Of a DNA stretch of 64,000 nucleotides, positions 6,379 to 16,116 are shown piece by piece. Within the stretch, counting starts at the first letter, position 1. Each line of letters opens with the position of its first letter. The translations under genes were made by a program, and so were the position numbers. This DNA comes from Massilia frigida (GTDB lineage: Bacteria; Pseudomonadota; Gammaproteobacteria; Burkholderiales; Burkholderiaceae_D): positions 1 through 64,000 of the forward strand of contig NZ_WHJG01000027.1 in NCBI RefSeq assembly GCF_011682175.1, given 5' to 3'. The notes beneath the pieces are model-generated. The model was not told the DNA's origin. It was given only the letters and a program-made list of their open reading frames with translations, and did no database searches.

Positions 6379-8985
6379 ATGCCCCCCGTCATTCATCGCC
6401 CCGCCTTGTCCACCCTGGCGCTGTCCCTCGTTCTGGCAGCTTGCGGAGGATCCTCGACCTCGGGCACGCCCGTCTCGGTCAATCTGGCATCGATGATCAC
6501 GGCGCCCGCGCCGGCCCCGGCAGTACCTGCCGTGCCGCCTCCTGTCGTAAACGATACCGCGCCGGCAGCCGGCCCACCGGAAACCGCGCCTGCCGCGCCG
6601 GACGCCGTACCGGTGGCCGATGGCGCCCCGGTTGGCGACGCCGTGGTCGGCAAACCGGGGCCCGTTCCGACACCGCCGGCTGTCCTCGTCCCGACGCCGC
6701 CGGCGGTCGTGCCGGTGCCCGCCGCTGTCGTTCCGGCGCCGCTCGTGCCCGTTCCATCGACGCCGCCGGTTGCCGCCGTGCCCGTGAAGCCCGTGCCGCA
6801 GCAGGGCGTTCCAGTCACTGTGCCTGTCGTTACCGTCCCGGTCGCCACACCGCCGGTTGCCACACCGCCAGTGATCGCGCCACCGGTCGTCACGCCGCCC
6901 GTGGTCGTCCCACCGGTCGTCACGCCGCCGGTGGTCGTTCCTCCGGTCGTCACGCCGCCCGTGGTCACCCCGCCGGCCATCACCCCACCGGCCGTGCCGG
7001 TCGCCGTGCCCGCTGCCTGGACCACCGGCGTGAGCAGTTTCGTTCACCCCGGCATTGGCTACAACGCGGCCGACCTGGCGCAATACAAGGCGCACGTGCT
7101 GGCCGGCGAAGAGCCATGGGCCAGCGGCTACCACTATCTCGGCGGGCGCACGCCCCTGAACTATGCGATGCTCGGTCCTTTCGCTATCGCCAACCGCAAT
7201 ATCGACTTGAACCGTGGCGCCTTCGAGCGCGACATGCAGATGGCCTACAACCACGCCCTGATGTGGTACGTCTCGGGCAACAGCGCGCATGCGGAAAAAT
7301 CGATGTCGATCCTCGACGCCTGGGCCACCACCAACACCTCGCTCGATGGCGTCGAGGCGGCGCTGATGCTGGGTGACTATTCCGGCCGCGCCATCATCGC
7401 CGCCGATATCCTGCGTGGCCTGTATCCCGGCTGGACCGCAACCCACACCGCGCACATGAAGTCCTGGCTCGAGAACGTCTGGTGGCGCCGCCTGCAGGTC
7501 GGCGGCAGTTCCGCGCTCGGCACCGCGCTCGGCAACGGCAGCCTGCTCAAGCCGTGCAACCAGGGCGGGCTGGCGCTCAAGGCCGCGCTGGCGGTCGCGG
7601 TCTTCCTCGACAGCCCGCTCAAGTTCGACCAGGTCATCAACGCCTACCTCAGCGATCCGGGCGGACTCGATCAGATGACGTCGACTGGCGAGTTGGGTGA
7701 CACCGGCCGCGACCAGGGACACGCGCACGGCCAGCTGGCCACCTACGGCGCGATTGCCGAAACCGCGTGGAAGCAGGGCATCGACCTGTATTCGCTGCAC
7801 AACAACCGTTTGCTGACGGCCGGCGAATACTATGCCAACTACAACCTCGGCAAGCCGTTCACCTTCACCCCGGTCTCGTGCGGCTACGGCTACTACACCC
7901 AGATCGGTGCCCAGCCCCTCCAGAGCATGCCGGCCAACTTGTTCGAAACCCTGTACACGCACTACGTGGTGCGCAAGGGTTTGAAGGCGCCGAATGTCAC
8001 GGAATACCGCGAACTGGCCAAATCGCGCGGCGAAGCCGGTCCGTACAGCGGTCCCTACTCGGGCCAGATTTACCGCCGCACCAAGGATGCCTCGACCGCG
8101 CGCGCGATCACGTTCCCGTTCACCGCGCCGGTGATGACGGCGGCGACCAGCTTCACCCAAGCCGACCTGGGCACCGTCAGGACGGCCGGCAGCGCCACCA
8201 ACACGGGCGCCAACTGGAAGATGACGGCCTCCGGCGCCGGCGCGGAGAAGGGGTATCACTTCGCGTACAAGGAACTCAAGGGCGATGTCGAAGTCATCGC
8301 CACCGTCACCGATCCGGGGGCGCTCGCCAGCGGCGTGGCCGGCATCATGCTCCGCAGTTCGCTCGACGCGCGGCCAGCGACCGCTGCGGCGCAGATCTAC
8401 GTGGCGCCGGCCAGTTCCGGCAACGGCACCCACCTGTTCTGGCGCGTCGGCACGCAGTACTACGGCGGCTACCATGCGGCGCGCCGGTTCCCGACGGCGG
8501 TGGCGCCGATGTCGCTCAAGCTGGTGCGGCACGGTCACTTCGTCTATGCCTACCTGTCGAGCAATGGCGGGACCGACTGGACGGCCATCGGCACCATCAT
8601 TTATCCAGAGCTGTCGGACACCTTGTACGTCGGCATTTTCACGGCCTCGGGCGATCCGGTGGCCACCACCACGGCCACTTTCGAGAACGTGAAGATCGGA
8701 TCGAAGCCCGGCAGCCTGGTGGCACCGCCCACCAAGGTCAGCGCCAGTGCGCGCAGCGGCGGCATCGGCGTGCAGTGGAGCGCCAGCCCGCTGGCGCGCA
8801 GCTACGACGTGTTGCGGGCGACCGCCGCCGCGGGTCCGTTCGAGCGGGTCGGCACCGAGCTGACCGGCACCAGTTTCGTGGACATGGGCGCCACCGCCAA
8901 TACGGCCTACTTTTATACGGTCAAGGCATCGACTTACAGCGGCCTGAGCGCGCCATCGGCAGTGGCGAGCGTGCCGGCGCGCTAG
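6379..8985 (+). CDS. Secreted lipoprotein with alginate-lyase-like domain
   Basis: This 868-residue protein probably degrades or binds a polysaccharide at the cell surface. A lipoprotein signal ends at LVLAAC (Cys22). Residues ~30-215 form a Pro/Val/Ala linker with repeated TPPVV units. Residues ~220-550 look like the alpha/alpha barrel of alginate lyases (PF05426 type), with WYVSGNSAHAEKSMSILDAW and the GHAHGQLATYGAIAE segment holding candidate catalytic His residues. Residues ~580-770 look like a laminin-G/concanavalin-type sheet domain (DUF1349-like, VAGIMLRSSL). Residues ~775-868 form a fibronectin type III domain. It has its own promoter and no sugar-uptake neighbours. The substrate is unknown. 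Confidence 0.75.
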   Translation: MPPVIHRPALSTLALSLVLAACGGSSTSGTPVSVNLASMITAPAPAPAVPAVPPPVVNDTAPAAGPPETAPAAPDAVPVADGAPVGDAVVGKPGPVPTPPAVLVPTPPAVVPVPAAVVPAPLVPVPSTPPVAAVPVKPVPQQGVPVTVPVVTVPVATPPVATPPVIAPPVVTPPVVVPPVVTPPVVVPPVVTPPVVTPPAITPPAVPVAVPAAWTTGVSSFVHPGIGYNAADLAQYKAHVLAGEEPWASGYHYLGGRTPLNYAMLGPFAIANRNIDLNRGAFERDMQMAYNHALMWYVSGNSAHAEKSMSILDAWATTNTSLDGVEAALMLGDYSGRAIIAADILRGLYPGWTATHTAHMKSWLENVWWRRLQVGGSSALGTALGNGSLLKPCNQGGLALKAALAVAVFLDSPLKFDQVINAYLSDPGGLDQMTSTGELGDTGRDQGHAHGQLATYGAIAETAWKQGIDLYSLHNNRLLTAGEYYANYNLGKPFTFTPVSCGYGYYTQIGAQPLQSMPANLFETLYTHYVVRKGLKAPNVTEYRELAKSRGEAGPYSGPYSGQIYRRTKDASTARAITFPFTAPVMTAATSFTQADLGTVRTAGSATNTGANWKMTASGAGAEKGYHFAYKELKGDVEVIATVTDPGALASGVAGIMLRSSLDARPATAAAQIYVAPASSGNGTHLFWRVGTQYYGGYHAARRFPTAVAPMSLKLVRHGHFVYAYLSSNGGTDWTAIGTIIYPELSDTLYVGIFTASGDPVATTTATFENVKIGSKPGSLVAPPTKVSASARSGGIGVQWSASPLARSYDVLRATAAAGPFERVGTELTGTSFVDMGATANTAYFYTVKASTYSGLSAPSAVASVPAR
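6881..6970 (+). repeat. 30-bp tandem repeats coding for the Pro/Val linker
   Basis: Three copies of a 30-bp unit begin at 6881, 6911 and 6941 (CACCGGTCGTCACGCCGCCC and onward). Each encodes ten linker residues of the PPVVTPPVVV type. The unit is in frame, so copy-number change would alter linker length without breaking the gene. Confidence 0.75.
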
Positions 8986-8992
8986 CGCAGGC

Positions 8993-9023
8993 AAAAAAAG
9001 GCAGCCGGATGGTTTCCGGCTGC
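8993..9023 (-). terminator. Hairpin terminator, best oriented leftward
   Basis: A perfect 9-bp stem (9001-9009 with 9015-9023, GCAGCCGGA arm) has a run of seven A at 8993-8999. Read on the minus strand it is followed by seven T, so it would end the leftward transcript from the 9487 gene. It may also slow rightward transcription from the lyase gene. Confidence 0.65.
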
Positions 9024-9193
9024 GTCGTGTCTGGTGCCGGTGTTCGAGGTCACCGGACTAACCTGTGGGAAATGCAGAGGCATGTCACCAACAGGGTCAG
9101 AATAATCCTCCCAGATGACCGGAGCATGACGTACAGCGAACGACAGCGCGCTGAACAACGCGTCGCGTTGCCGGACGCGTCATGCGGATTGCT

Positions 9194-9487
9194 TTACGCC
9201 AGGCTGATGGCGTCGAAACCCTGCGCTTCCGGCGGCCCCGCCAGCAGGGGCATGACCGCGACGATCGGGCCGCGCAAGGCGGGGGCGCTGTCGCCGGCGA
9301 GGCGGTCGGCTTCGGTCTCCCACAAGGTAATCGACATGCCTTTGCCGCTGCCCGGATCGGTCAGGAGAAAGGTCGCCTTGAAGCCTTGCAACTGTTGAAG
9401 AACCGGCAGCACCGAATCGTTGTACAGCGCGACGACTTCGCCGATTTTTTCCGGCTTGGCTTGAACATGGGTAACTCTTGCAAACAT
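9194..9487 (-). CDS. Antibiotic-biosynthesis-monooxygenase (ABM) fold protein
   Basis: This 97-residue protein belongs to the dimeric ferredoxin-like ABM superfamily. It begins MFARVTHVQAKPEKIGEVVA, followed by helix VLPVLQQLQGFKATFLLTD and the family-typical strand GKGMSITLWETEADRL. ABM proteins include quinol monooxygenases and haem-degrading enzymes; no haem-binding signature is evident. The start at 9487 is fixed by AAGGAG seven bases upstream; an extension to 9541 would cross the operator. It is divergent from a TetR regulator with a palindrome between them, so it is probably repressed by it and induced by a small molecule. Confidence 0.75.
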   Translation of the reverse strand: MFARVTHVQAKPEKIGEVVALYNDSVLPVLQQLQGFKATFLLTDPGSGKGMSITLWETEADRLAGDSAPALRGPIVAVMPLLAGPPEAQGFDAISLA

Positions 9488-9535
9488 GATGTGCTCCTTG
9501 GGATGAAAAACGACCGGACGGGCTTGCTGCGCCCG

Positions 9536-9556
9536 AACCATACAGTGTGTATGGTT
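9536..9556. promoter_or_regulatory. Palindromic operator between ABM and TetR genes
   Basis: Perfect 9-bp arms AACCATACA and TGTATGGTT are separated by GTG. The site lies 49 bases from the ABM start and 122 bases from the TetR start, so it fits a TetR dimer acting mainly on the ABM promoter. A further half site (TATACA, 9561-9566) follows. Confidence 0.65.
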
Positions 9557-9677
9557 GAGCTATACACGATGTTTGCGCGCTGTCGGGTTTACTGGCGGTA
9601 AGCTATGATGCGGACGCATCGAACCGCATGCAGCGGCGCCTTCCCTGGCGCCGGCGTCGTATTTTTTCGGAGTCGCC

Positions 9678-10241
9678 ATGCCGTCCCCCCGTTCCGCAGG
9701 ACAAAATCGTTTATCGCGCGAGACCTGGCTCGACTTTGGCCTGGCTGTGTTGCGCGACGACGGTCCGCACGCCTTGAAGGCCGATCCGCTGTGCAAGCGC
9801 ATGGGGGTAAGCAGGGGAAGTTTCTATTGGCATTTCGACAGCGCCGGCAGCTTTGCGCTGGCGGTGCTCGAGCGCTGGGAATCGATCGCCACCGACCAGA
9901 TCATCCGCGCCATCGAAGAGGCCGAGGCCGATGCGCTGGCGCGGCTGCGTTGTCTGTTGACGAAGGTGGGGGAACTCGATATCGGCCTGTATCAGGCCAT
10001 CAGCACGCTTGGTGCGCAAGACCCGGGCGCGGCCCAGGTGCTGCGCCGGGTGCACGAGCGCCGTGTCGCGTTCGTGGCGAGCCTGCTGGCGGCGCTCGGT
10101 TTCGACGCGGCCGAGGCAGCCACGCGGGCACAACTGATCTATGCCTGGGCCATGGGCGAACTGCTCACGCGCGAACCGGGCCGGAATGCCTTTTCGGCAG
10201 CCCAGATCGATGCGGTCGAGCGCCTGCTGATCCGGCGCTAG
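9678..10241 (+). CDS. TetR-family transcriptional regulator
   Basis: This 187-residue protein is a one-component repressor. The N-terminal HTH (about residues 13-58) contains ADPLCKRMGVSRGSFYWHFDS, the TetR recognition helix. The C-terminal helices, including GLYQAISTLGAQDPGAAQVL and ARAQLIYAWAMGELLTR, form the ligand-binding and dimerisation domain. The start at 9678 is preceded by a GGAG-like site. It is divergent from the ABM-fold gene, with a strong palindrome in the shared region. The inducer is unknown. Confidence 0.85.
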   Translation: MPSPRSAGQNRLSRETWLDFGLAVLRDDGPHALKADPLCKRMGVSRGSFYWHFDSAGSFALAVLERWESIATDQIIRAIEEAEADALARLRCLLTKVGELDIGLYQAISTLGAQDPGAAQVLRRVHERRVAFVASLLAALGFDAAEAATRAQLIYAWAMGELLTREPGRNAFSAAQIDAVERLLIRR

Positions 10242-10254
10242 CCCAGGAGCAGGT

Positions 10255-10509
10255 TCAGAGCTGCGGTTTGGTGGTCACCAGGCGTTCTTCGAGTTCGGTG
10301 ACGCGCTGTTCCAGTGCTTCGAGCTTGGCGCGGGTCTTGGCCAGTACCTGGGCCTGGATATCGAATTCCTCGCGCGTGACCAGGTCGAGCTTGGAAAAGC
10401 CCTGGGTCATCATGCTCTTGACGTTCTTCTCGATATCCTTGGCCGGCGAACTCTCGATGGCCTGGTTGATCTTGCCCTGCAAGTCGTTGAAAAAGCTGTT
10501 CATGTCCAT
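10255..10509 (-). CDS. ubiK: Ubiquinone biosynthesis accessory factor UbiK
   Basis: This 84-residue protein of the YqiC/BMFP family helps assemble the cytosolic Ubi complex for aerobic ubiquinone synthesis. It begins with the amphipathic helix SFFNDLQGKINQAIESSPAK, then MMTQGFSKLDLVTREEFDIQ, and ends in a coiled coil with the family signature LEALEQRVTELEERL, which trimerises. The ATG at 10509 is preceded by GAGGAT; an open extension to 10572 lacks support. It converges on the TetR gene. Its partner UbiJ is not in the window. Confidence 0.88.
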   Translation of the reverse strand: MDMNSFFNDLQGKINQAIESSPAKDIEKNVKSMMTQGFSKLDLVTREEFDIQAQVLAKTRAKLEALEQRVTELEERLVTTKPQL

Positions 10510-10651
10510 CGCAATCCTCGTGAAATCGGTAGCGCACCGCAGCGGTGCGGCAGGTGGGCCAGTTTGGTGCATTCGTGCCGGCCGCGACCGGAATCGCGGT
10601 TGTTTTACTGTTTATTAACAGCAAGTTGGGGCCGCCGGGCGCGAAAACAAG

Positions 10652-10690
10652 TTGCGCCCTAGCGCAATCGTAGCTGGCATGACTTCTGCT
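10652..10690 (+). promoter_or_regulatory. Sigma-54-type promoter with upstream palindrome
   Basis: TGGCATGACTTCTGCT (10675-10690) matches the sigma-54 -24/-12 consensus, with GG and GC in the right spacing. A palindrome, TTGCGC-CCTA-GCGCAA (10652-10667), resembles NtrC sites, although it is closer to the promoter than usual. It lies upstream of the porin-glnK-amtB operon, a classic nitrogen-limitation target. Confidence 0.6.
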
Positions 10691-10772
10691 ACTGGATAAG
10701 CAGTGTGCATGCGCCAAGCTTCATTTTAAACCCCAACCGCCGTCTCTGTTAAAAAACCATAAGGGAACCGTC

Positions 10773-11874
<1,102 letters not shown>

Positions 11875-11890
11875 GCTGAGGGGAACACTG

Positions 11891-13429
11891 ATGAATAAAA
11901 CGATAACAAAGTGGCTCGCCGGACTAGCCGTCCTGTGCGCAATTGGCGGCGTGTTGCCGGCCTCGGCCCAGGACGCGCCTAAGCCGGACACGACGGCAGC
12001 AGCCGTCGCGCCGGTCGAGGCACCCGCCACCGCGGTGGCCACGCCCGCCGCCAGCACGGCCAGCACGGCCAGCGTCGCCGCGCCCGCCGCCGCGCCGGCA
12101 CCGGTGCCGCATAAAGGCGACACCACCTGGATGTTCATTTCCACCGTGCTCGTGATCCTGATGACGATTCCCGGGCTGGCGCTGTTTTACGGTGGCCTGG
12201 TGCGCACCAAGAACATGCTGTCGGTGCTGATGCAAGTGTTCGTGGTGTTTGCGCTGATCATCGTGCTGTGGTGCATCTACGGCTATTCCGTCGCCTTTAC
12301 GCCGGGGAACGCCGTGATCGGCGGCTTCGACCGGGCTTTGCTGTCCGGAATCTATGATCCGGCCAAGGGGGCGTTTGCCTACGCCGCCACGTTCAGCAAG
12401 GGCGTGGTCATTCCGGAGTTCATTTATGTGGCCTTCCAGGGCACGTTTGCCGCGATTACCTGCTGCCTGATCGTCGGCGCCTTTGCCGAGCGCATCAAAT
12501 TTGGCGCCGTGATCGCCTTCATGGTGCTGTGGTTCACCTTCGGTTACCTGCCGATCGCCCACATGGTCTGGTTCTGGACCGGTCCGGATGCCATCACCGA
12601 CGCCGCCACCCTGGCATCGGAAACCGCGAAAGCCGGCTGGCTGTTCCAAAAAGGTGCGCTCGATTTCGCCGGCGGCACCGTGGTGCACATCAATGCGGCG
12701 GTCGCCGGCCTGATGGGCGCCATCCTGATCGGCAAGCGCGTCGGCTACGGCCGCGAAGCCATGGCCCCGCACTCGCTGACCATGACCATGATCGGCGCCT
12801 CGCTGCTGTGGGCCGGCTGGTTCGGCTTCAACGCCGGCTCGGCCCTGGAAGCGGGCGACATCGCCGCGCTGGCCTTCATCAACACCCTGCTGGCCACCGC
12901 CTGCGCCACCCTGTCGTGGGTATTCGGCGAGTGGATCACCAAGGGCAAGCCATCGATGCTGGGCGCCGCGTCCGGCGCGGTGGCCGGCCTGGTGGCGATC
13001 ACCCCGGCGGCCGGCTTCGTCGGCCCGATGGGCGGCTTGGTCATTGGTTTGCTGGCTGGTATTATCTGCCTGTGGGGAGTGAACGGCCTCAAGCGCCTGA
13101 TCGGCGCCGACGACTCGCTCGACGTGTTCGGCGTGCACGGCGTGGGCGGTATCCTGGGTGCCTTGCTGACCGGCGTGTTCGCGGCGCCGTCGCTGGGCGG
13201 ACAAGGCGTTTTCGACTATGTTGCCAACAAGGCATCGGCGGACTATTCGATCGGCGGCCAGGTGCTCACGCAGCTGACCGCGGTCGGCACCACCATCCTG
13301 TGGTCGGCCGTGGTGTCCTTCGCTGCCTACAAACTGGTGGACCTGGTGATCGGTCTGCGCGTACCGGAAGAAGAAGAACGGGAAGGGCTCGACATCACGA
13401 GCCACGGCGAATCCGCCTACCATTCCTGA
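11891..13429 (+). CDS. amtB: Ammonium transporter
   Basis: This 512-residue protein has a signal peptide (about 1-27), then an Ala/Pro/Thr-rich segment (about 28-75) that many homologues lack or have shorter, then eleven membrane segments. The twin-His pore residues lie in FAGGTVVHINAAVAGLMGA and DVFGVHGVGGILGALLTG. LALFYGGLVRTKNMLSVLMQ is the family signature. The ATG at 11891 follows GAGGGGA. The C-terminal VPEEEEREGLDITSHGESAY is the cytosolic tail that contacts GlnK. A rho-independent terminator follows. Confidence 0.95.
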   Translation: MNKTITKWLAGLAVLCAIGGVLPASAQDAPKPDTTAAAVAPVEAPATAVATPAASTASTASVAAPAAAPAPVPHKGDTTWMFISTVLVILMTIPGLALFYGGLVRTKNMLSVLMQVFVVFALIIVLWCIYGYSVAFTPGNAVIGGFDRALLSGIYDPAKGAFAYAATFSKGVVIPEFIYVAFQGTFAAITCCLIVGAFAERIKFGAVIAFMVLWFTFGYLPIAHMVWFWTGPDAITDAATLASETAKAGWLFQKGALDFAGGTVVHINAAVAGLMGAILIGKRVGYGREAMAPHSLTMTMIGASLLWAGWFGFNAGSALEAGDIAALAFINTLLATACATLSWVFGEWITKGKPSMLGAASGAVAGLVAITPAAGFVGPMGGLVIGLLAGIICLWGVNGLKRLIGADDSLDVFGVHGVGGILGALLTGVFAAPSLGGQGVFDYVANKASADYSIGGQVLTQLTAVGTTILWSAVVSFAAYKLVDLVIGLRVPEEEEREGLDITSHGESAYHS

Positions 13430-13469
13430 TTCACATTTTTGCTCCGGCCCGCGCAAGCGGGTTGTTCCA

Positions 13470-13492
13470 GGCGCCCCGCGGGGCGCCTTTTT
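13470..13492 (+). terminator. Rho-independent terminator after amtB
   Basis: A perfect 9-bp GC stem (13470-13478 with 13479-13487, GGCGCCCCG arm) is followed by TTTTT. It ends the porin-glnK-amtB operon. Confidence 0.85.
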
Positions 13493-13589
13493 GCTTTCCA
13501 GGACACTGCCAGGGCTTTAAAACGCCGGTTCCGCCCCGACTTGTGCAGTTCATCATTTTCATCAAGCAGCCTTTAAGGACGTCTTATTC

Positions 13590-14891
13590 ATGGTTCCCCA
13601 CCTCGTCACAGCCCTGACCGGACCGCTGCTCGACCTCGAAAAGAAAATCCTGGCGGCAACGCCCGCCATTGAGCGCTGGTTCCGGATGGAGTGGCAGGAG
13701 CACACGCCGCCGTTCTATTGCTCGGTCGACTTGCGCAACGCCGGCTACAAGCTGGCCCCGGTCGATACCAACCTGTTCCCTGGTGGTTTTAATAATCTTG
13801 CCACCGAGATGCTGCCGCTGGCGGTGCAAGCCGCCATGGCCGCGATCGACAAGTATTGCCCGGACGCCCGCAACCTGCTGCTGGTGCCGGAAGGCCACAC
13901 GCGCAATCCGCATTACCTGCAGAACGTGGCGCGCCTGATGCAGATTTTCCGCCAGACCGGACTGCACGTGCGCCTGGGTTCCCTGTCGCCCGAGATCACC
14001 CAGCCGACGCCGCTGGCGCTGCCTGACGGGAATATGCTGGTGGTCGAGCCGCTGGTGAGGTCAAGCAATGGCCGCCGCGTGGGGCTGAAGGATTTCGATC
14101 CCTGCACCATTTTGCTCAATAACGATCTGTCGGCCGGCATTCCTTCGATCCTGGAAAATATCCACGAGCAGTCGCTGCTGCCACCGCTGCACGCGGGCTG
14201 GGCGCTGCGCAGGAAGAGCAATCACCTGGCCGCCTACGATGAAGTGGCCAAGAAGTTCGGCAAGCTGATCGATGTCGATCCGTGGATGGTCAATCCCTTC
14301 CACAGCAAATGCGGCGCGATCAATGTCGACGAAGACCAGGGCGCGGAATGCCTGGCCGACAATGTGACCATGCTGCTGGCCAAGATCCGCAAGAAGTACA
14401 AGGAATACGGGATCAAGGAGCAAAAGCCGTTCGTGATCCTGAAACCCGATGCCGGAACGTATGGCATGGGCATTTTGACGATCAAGGATGCCAGCGAAGT
14501 GCGCGAACTGACGCGCGCCCAGCGCCAGAAGATGTCGGTGATCAAGGATGGCGTGGAAATCAGCGACGTCATCATCCAGGAAGGCGTGCCGACCTTCGAA
14601 AATATCAAGGATGCGGTGGCCGAGCCGGTCGTGTACATGATCGACCGCTATGTGGTGGGCGGGTTCTACCGGATTCACGCCGAGCGCGGGATCGACCAGA
14701 ACCTGAACGCGCCGGGCTCGCAGTACGTGCCGCTGGCGTTTGCCCAGCAGCATGCCGTGCCGGACCTGAAGGCCAAGCCGGGGACGGCGGCGCCGAACCG
14801 CTTTTATGTGTATGGCGTGGTGGCGCGCCTCGGACTGCTGGCGGCATCGCTGGAGATGGAACGCACGGACCCGAATCCGGAAGTTTACTAG
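13590..14891 (+). CDS. gshA: Glutamate-cysteine ligase (proteobacterial ferroox-type)
   Basis: This 433-residue enzyme joins glutamate and cysteine with ATP, the first step of glutathione synthesis, in the cytoplasm. It belongs to the gshA type found in betaproteobacteria and acidithiobacilli (TIGR02049-like), not the E. coli type. Family blocks are PPFYCSVDLRNAGYKLAPVD, NLFPGGFNNL, LLVPEGHTRNPHYLQNV and KPDAGTYGMGILTI. The last part has an ATP-grasp-like appearance. gshB follows 265 bases later, separated by palindromic repeats, so the pair may be transcribed together or separately. Confidence 0.9.
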   Translation: MVPHLVTALTGPLLDLEKKILAATPAIERWFRMEWQEHTPPFYCSVDLRNAGYKLAPVDTNLFPGGFNNLATEMLPLAVQAAMAAIDKYCPDARNLLLVPEGHTRNPHYLQNVARLMQIFRQTGLHVRLGSLSPEITQPTPLALPDGNMLVVEPLVRSSNGRRVGLKDFDPCTILLNNDLSAGIPSILENIHEQSLLPPLHAGWALRRKSNHLAAYDEVAKKFGKLIDVDPWMVNPFHSKCGAINVDEDQGAECLADNVTMLLAKIRKKYKEYGIKEQKPFVILKPDAGTYGMGILTIKDASEVRELTRAQRQKMSVIKDGVEISDVIIQEGVPTFENIKDAVAEPVVYMIDRYVVGGFYRIHAERGIDQNLNAPGSQYVPLAFAQQHAVPDLKAKPGTAAPNRFYVYGVVARLGLLAASLEMERTDPNPEVY

Positions 14892-14908
14892 GCTGCGGTG
14901 CAAACTCA

Positions 14909-15022
14909 GGTTCCCGCCTGCGCGGGAACGACGATGTGAGCACCCGTAGCCTTATATCCGTCGTTCCTGCCATTGGCAGAAACGACTTCCCGCGCCAAGG
15001 CGGCACTCGGCGGGAACGCATG
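14909..15022. repeat. Palindromic REP-like repeats between gshA and gshB
   Basis: There are two units. The first, 14909-14933, has TTCCCGCCTGCGCGGGAA at its core and is a degenerate relative of the 31-bp arms at 18687 and 58554. The second, 14957-14987, is a different palindrome with arms like TCGTTCCTGCCA and GGCAGAAACGA, followed by CTTCCCGCGCCAAGGCGG. No gene is visible here. Confidence 0.7.
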
Positions 15023-15156
15023 CGTTCCCCCCAAGTTCCGTGCACCGGCCAAGGATGCAACCGGAATTCCGACCTCCAGCACCCCATCGAGCCTCATCCC
15101 AAGCCAACATCGGCGTTTCCGGCTAAAATCAGTCATTACCCTCAATGGAATCGCCC

Positions 15157-16104
15157 ATGAAAATCGCTTTCCTCGCCGATCCGCTGTCCGGCTTCAAGAC
15201 GTACAAGGATTCGACCTTCGCCATGATGCGCGAGGCGGCCCGGCGCGGCCACGCGGTTTACGCCTTCGAGCAGCGCGACATGGCCCTGGAAGAGGGCGTG
15301 GTCAGCGCCGACATCGCCCAGATCACCCTGACCGGCGACGCCGACGACTGGTACCGCGCCGCGCCCAAGGCGGCCATGCGCCTGTCCGAGTTCGACGCCG
15401 TCATCCAGCGCAAGGACCCGCCGTTCGACATGGAGTACGTGTACGGCACCTACCTGCTCGAACTGGCCGAAAAACAGGGCGCGCGCATTTTCAACAAGCC
15501 GTCCGCGATCCGCGACCACAATGAAAAACTGGCCATCGCCCAGTTCACCGAATTCACCTCGCCCACCCTGGTTACATCGGACGCGGCGCGCCTGCGCGCC
15601 TTCCACGCCAAGCACGGCGACGTGATCTTCAAGCCGCTCGACGGCATGGGCGGGGCCGGCATCTTCCGCATCGGCGCCGACGGCATGAACCTAGGCTCGG
15701 TGATCGAAACGCTCACGCTCAATGGCGCCCAGACCATCATGGCGCAGCGCTATATTCCGGATATCGTCAAGGGCGACAAGCGCATCCTCGTCATCGATGG
15801 CAAGGCGGTGCCGTTCGCGCTGGCGCGCATCCCGCAGGGGACTGAAATTCGCGGCAACCTGGCTGCCGGCGGCATCGGCGTGGCCCAGCCCCTGACCGCG
15901 CACGATATCCACATCGCCGAATCGATCGGCCCCTTGCTGGCCGAGCGCGGCCTGTTGCTGGTAGGATTGGATGTGATCGGCGACTTCCTCACCGAAGTCA
16001 ATGTCACCAGCCCGACCTGCTTCCAGGAGATCACCGACCAGGCAGGCTTCGACGTGGCGGCGATGTTCATCGACGCCGTCGAGCGGCGCAGCAAGGGAAA
16101 GTAA
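15157..16104 (+). CDS. gshB: Glutathione synthetase
   Basis: This 315-residue ATP-grasp enzyme adds glycine to gamma-glutamylcysteine. It begins MKIAFLADPLSGFKTYKDST. The substrate block KDPPFDMEYVYGTYLLE, the ATP-grasp loop DGMGGAGIFRI and the metal-binding LTEVNVTSPTCFQEI near the C-terminus are all present. The ATG at 15157 was chosen over the one at 15145 because it matches the family start. gshA lies upstream, and the EIIA gene follows after 12 bases, which suggests a gshB-EIIA-ptsH-ptsI transcript. Confidence 0.95.
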   Translation: MKIAFLADPLSGFKTYKDSTFAMMREAARRGHAVYAFEQRDMALEEGVVSADIAQITLTGDADDWYRAAPKAAMRLSEFDAVIQRKDPPFDMEYVYGTYLLELAEKQGARIFNKPSAIRDHNEKLAIAQFTEFTSPTLVTSDAARLRAFHAKHGDVIFKPLDGMGGAGIFRIGADGMNLGSVIETLTLNGAQTIMAQRYIPDIVKGDKRILVIDGKAVPFALARIPQGTEIRGNLAAGGIGVAQPLTAHDIHIAESIGPLLAERGLLLVGLDVIGDFLTEVNVTSPTCFQEITDQAGFDVAAMFIDAVERRSKGK

Positions 16105-16116
16105 GGCAAACATATT

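Noticed and set aside
6292-8994. 900-codon open frame antisense to the lyase lipoprotein
   Set aside because: Arg/Gly/His-rich composition typical of antisense frames in high-GC DNA. The plus strand has a promoter, lipobox and recognisable domains.
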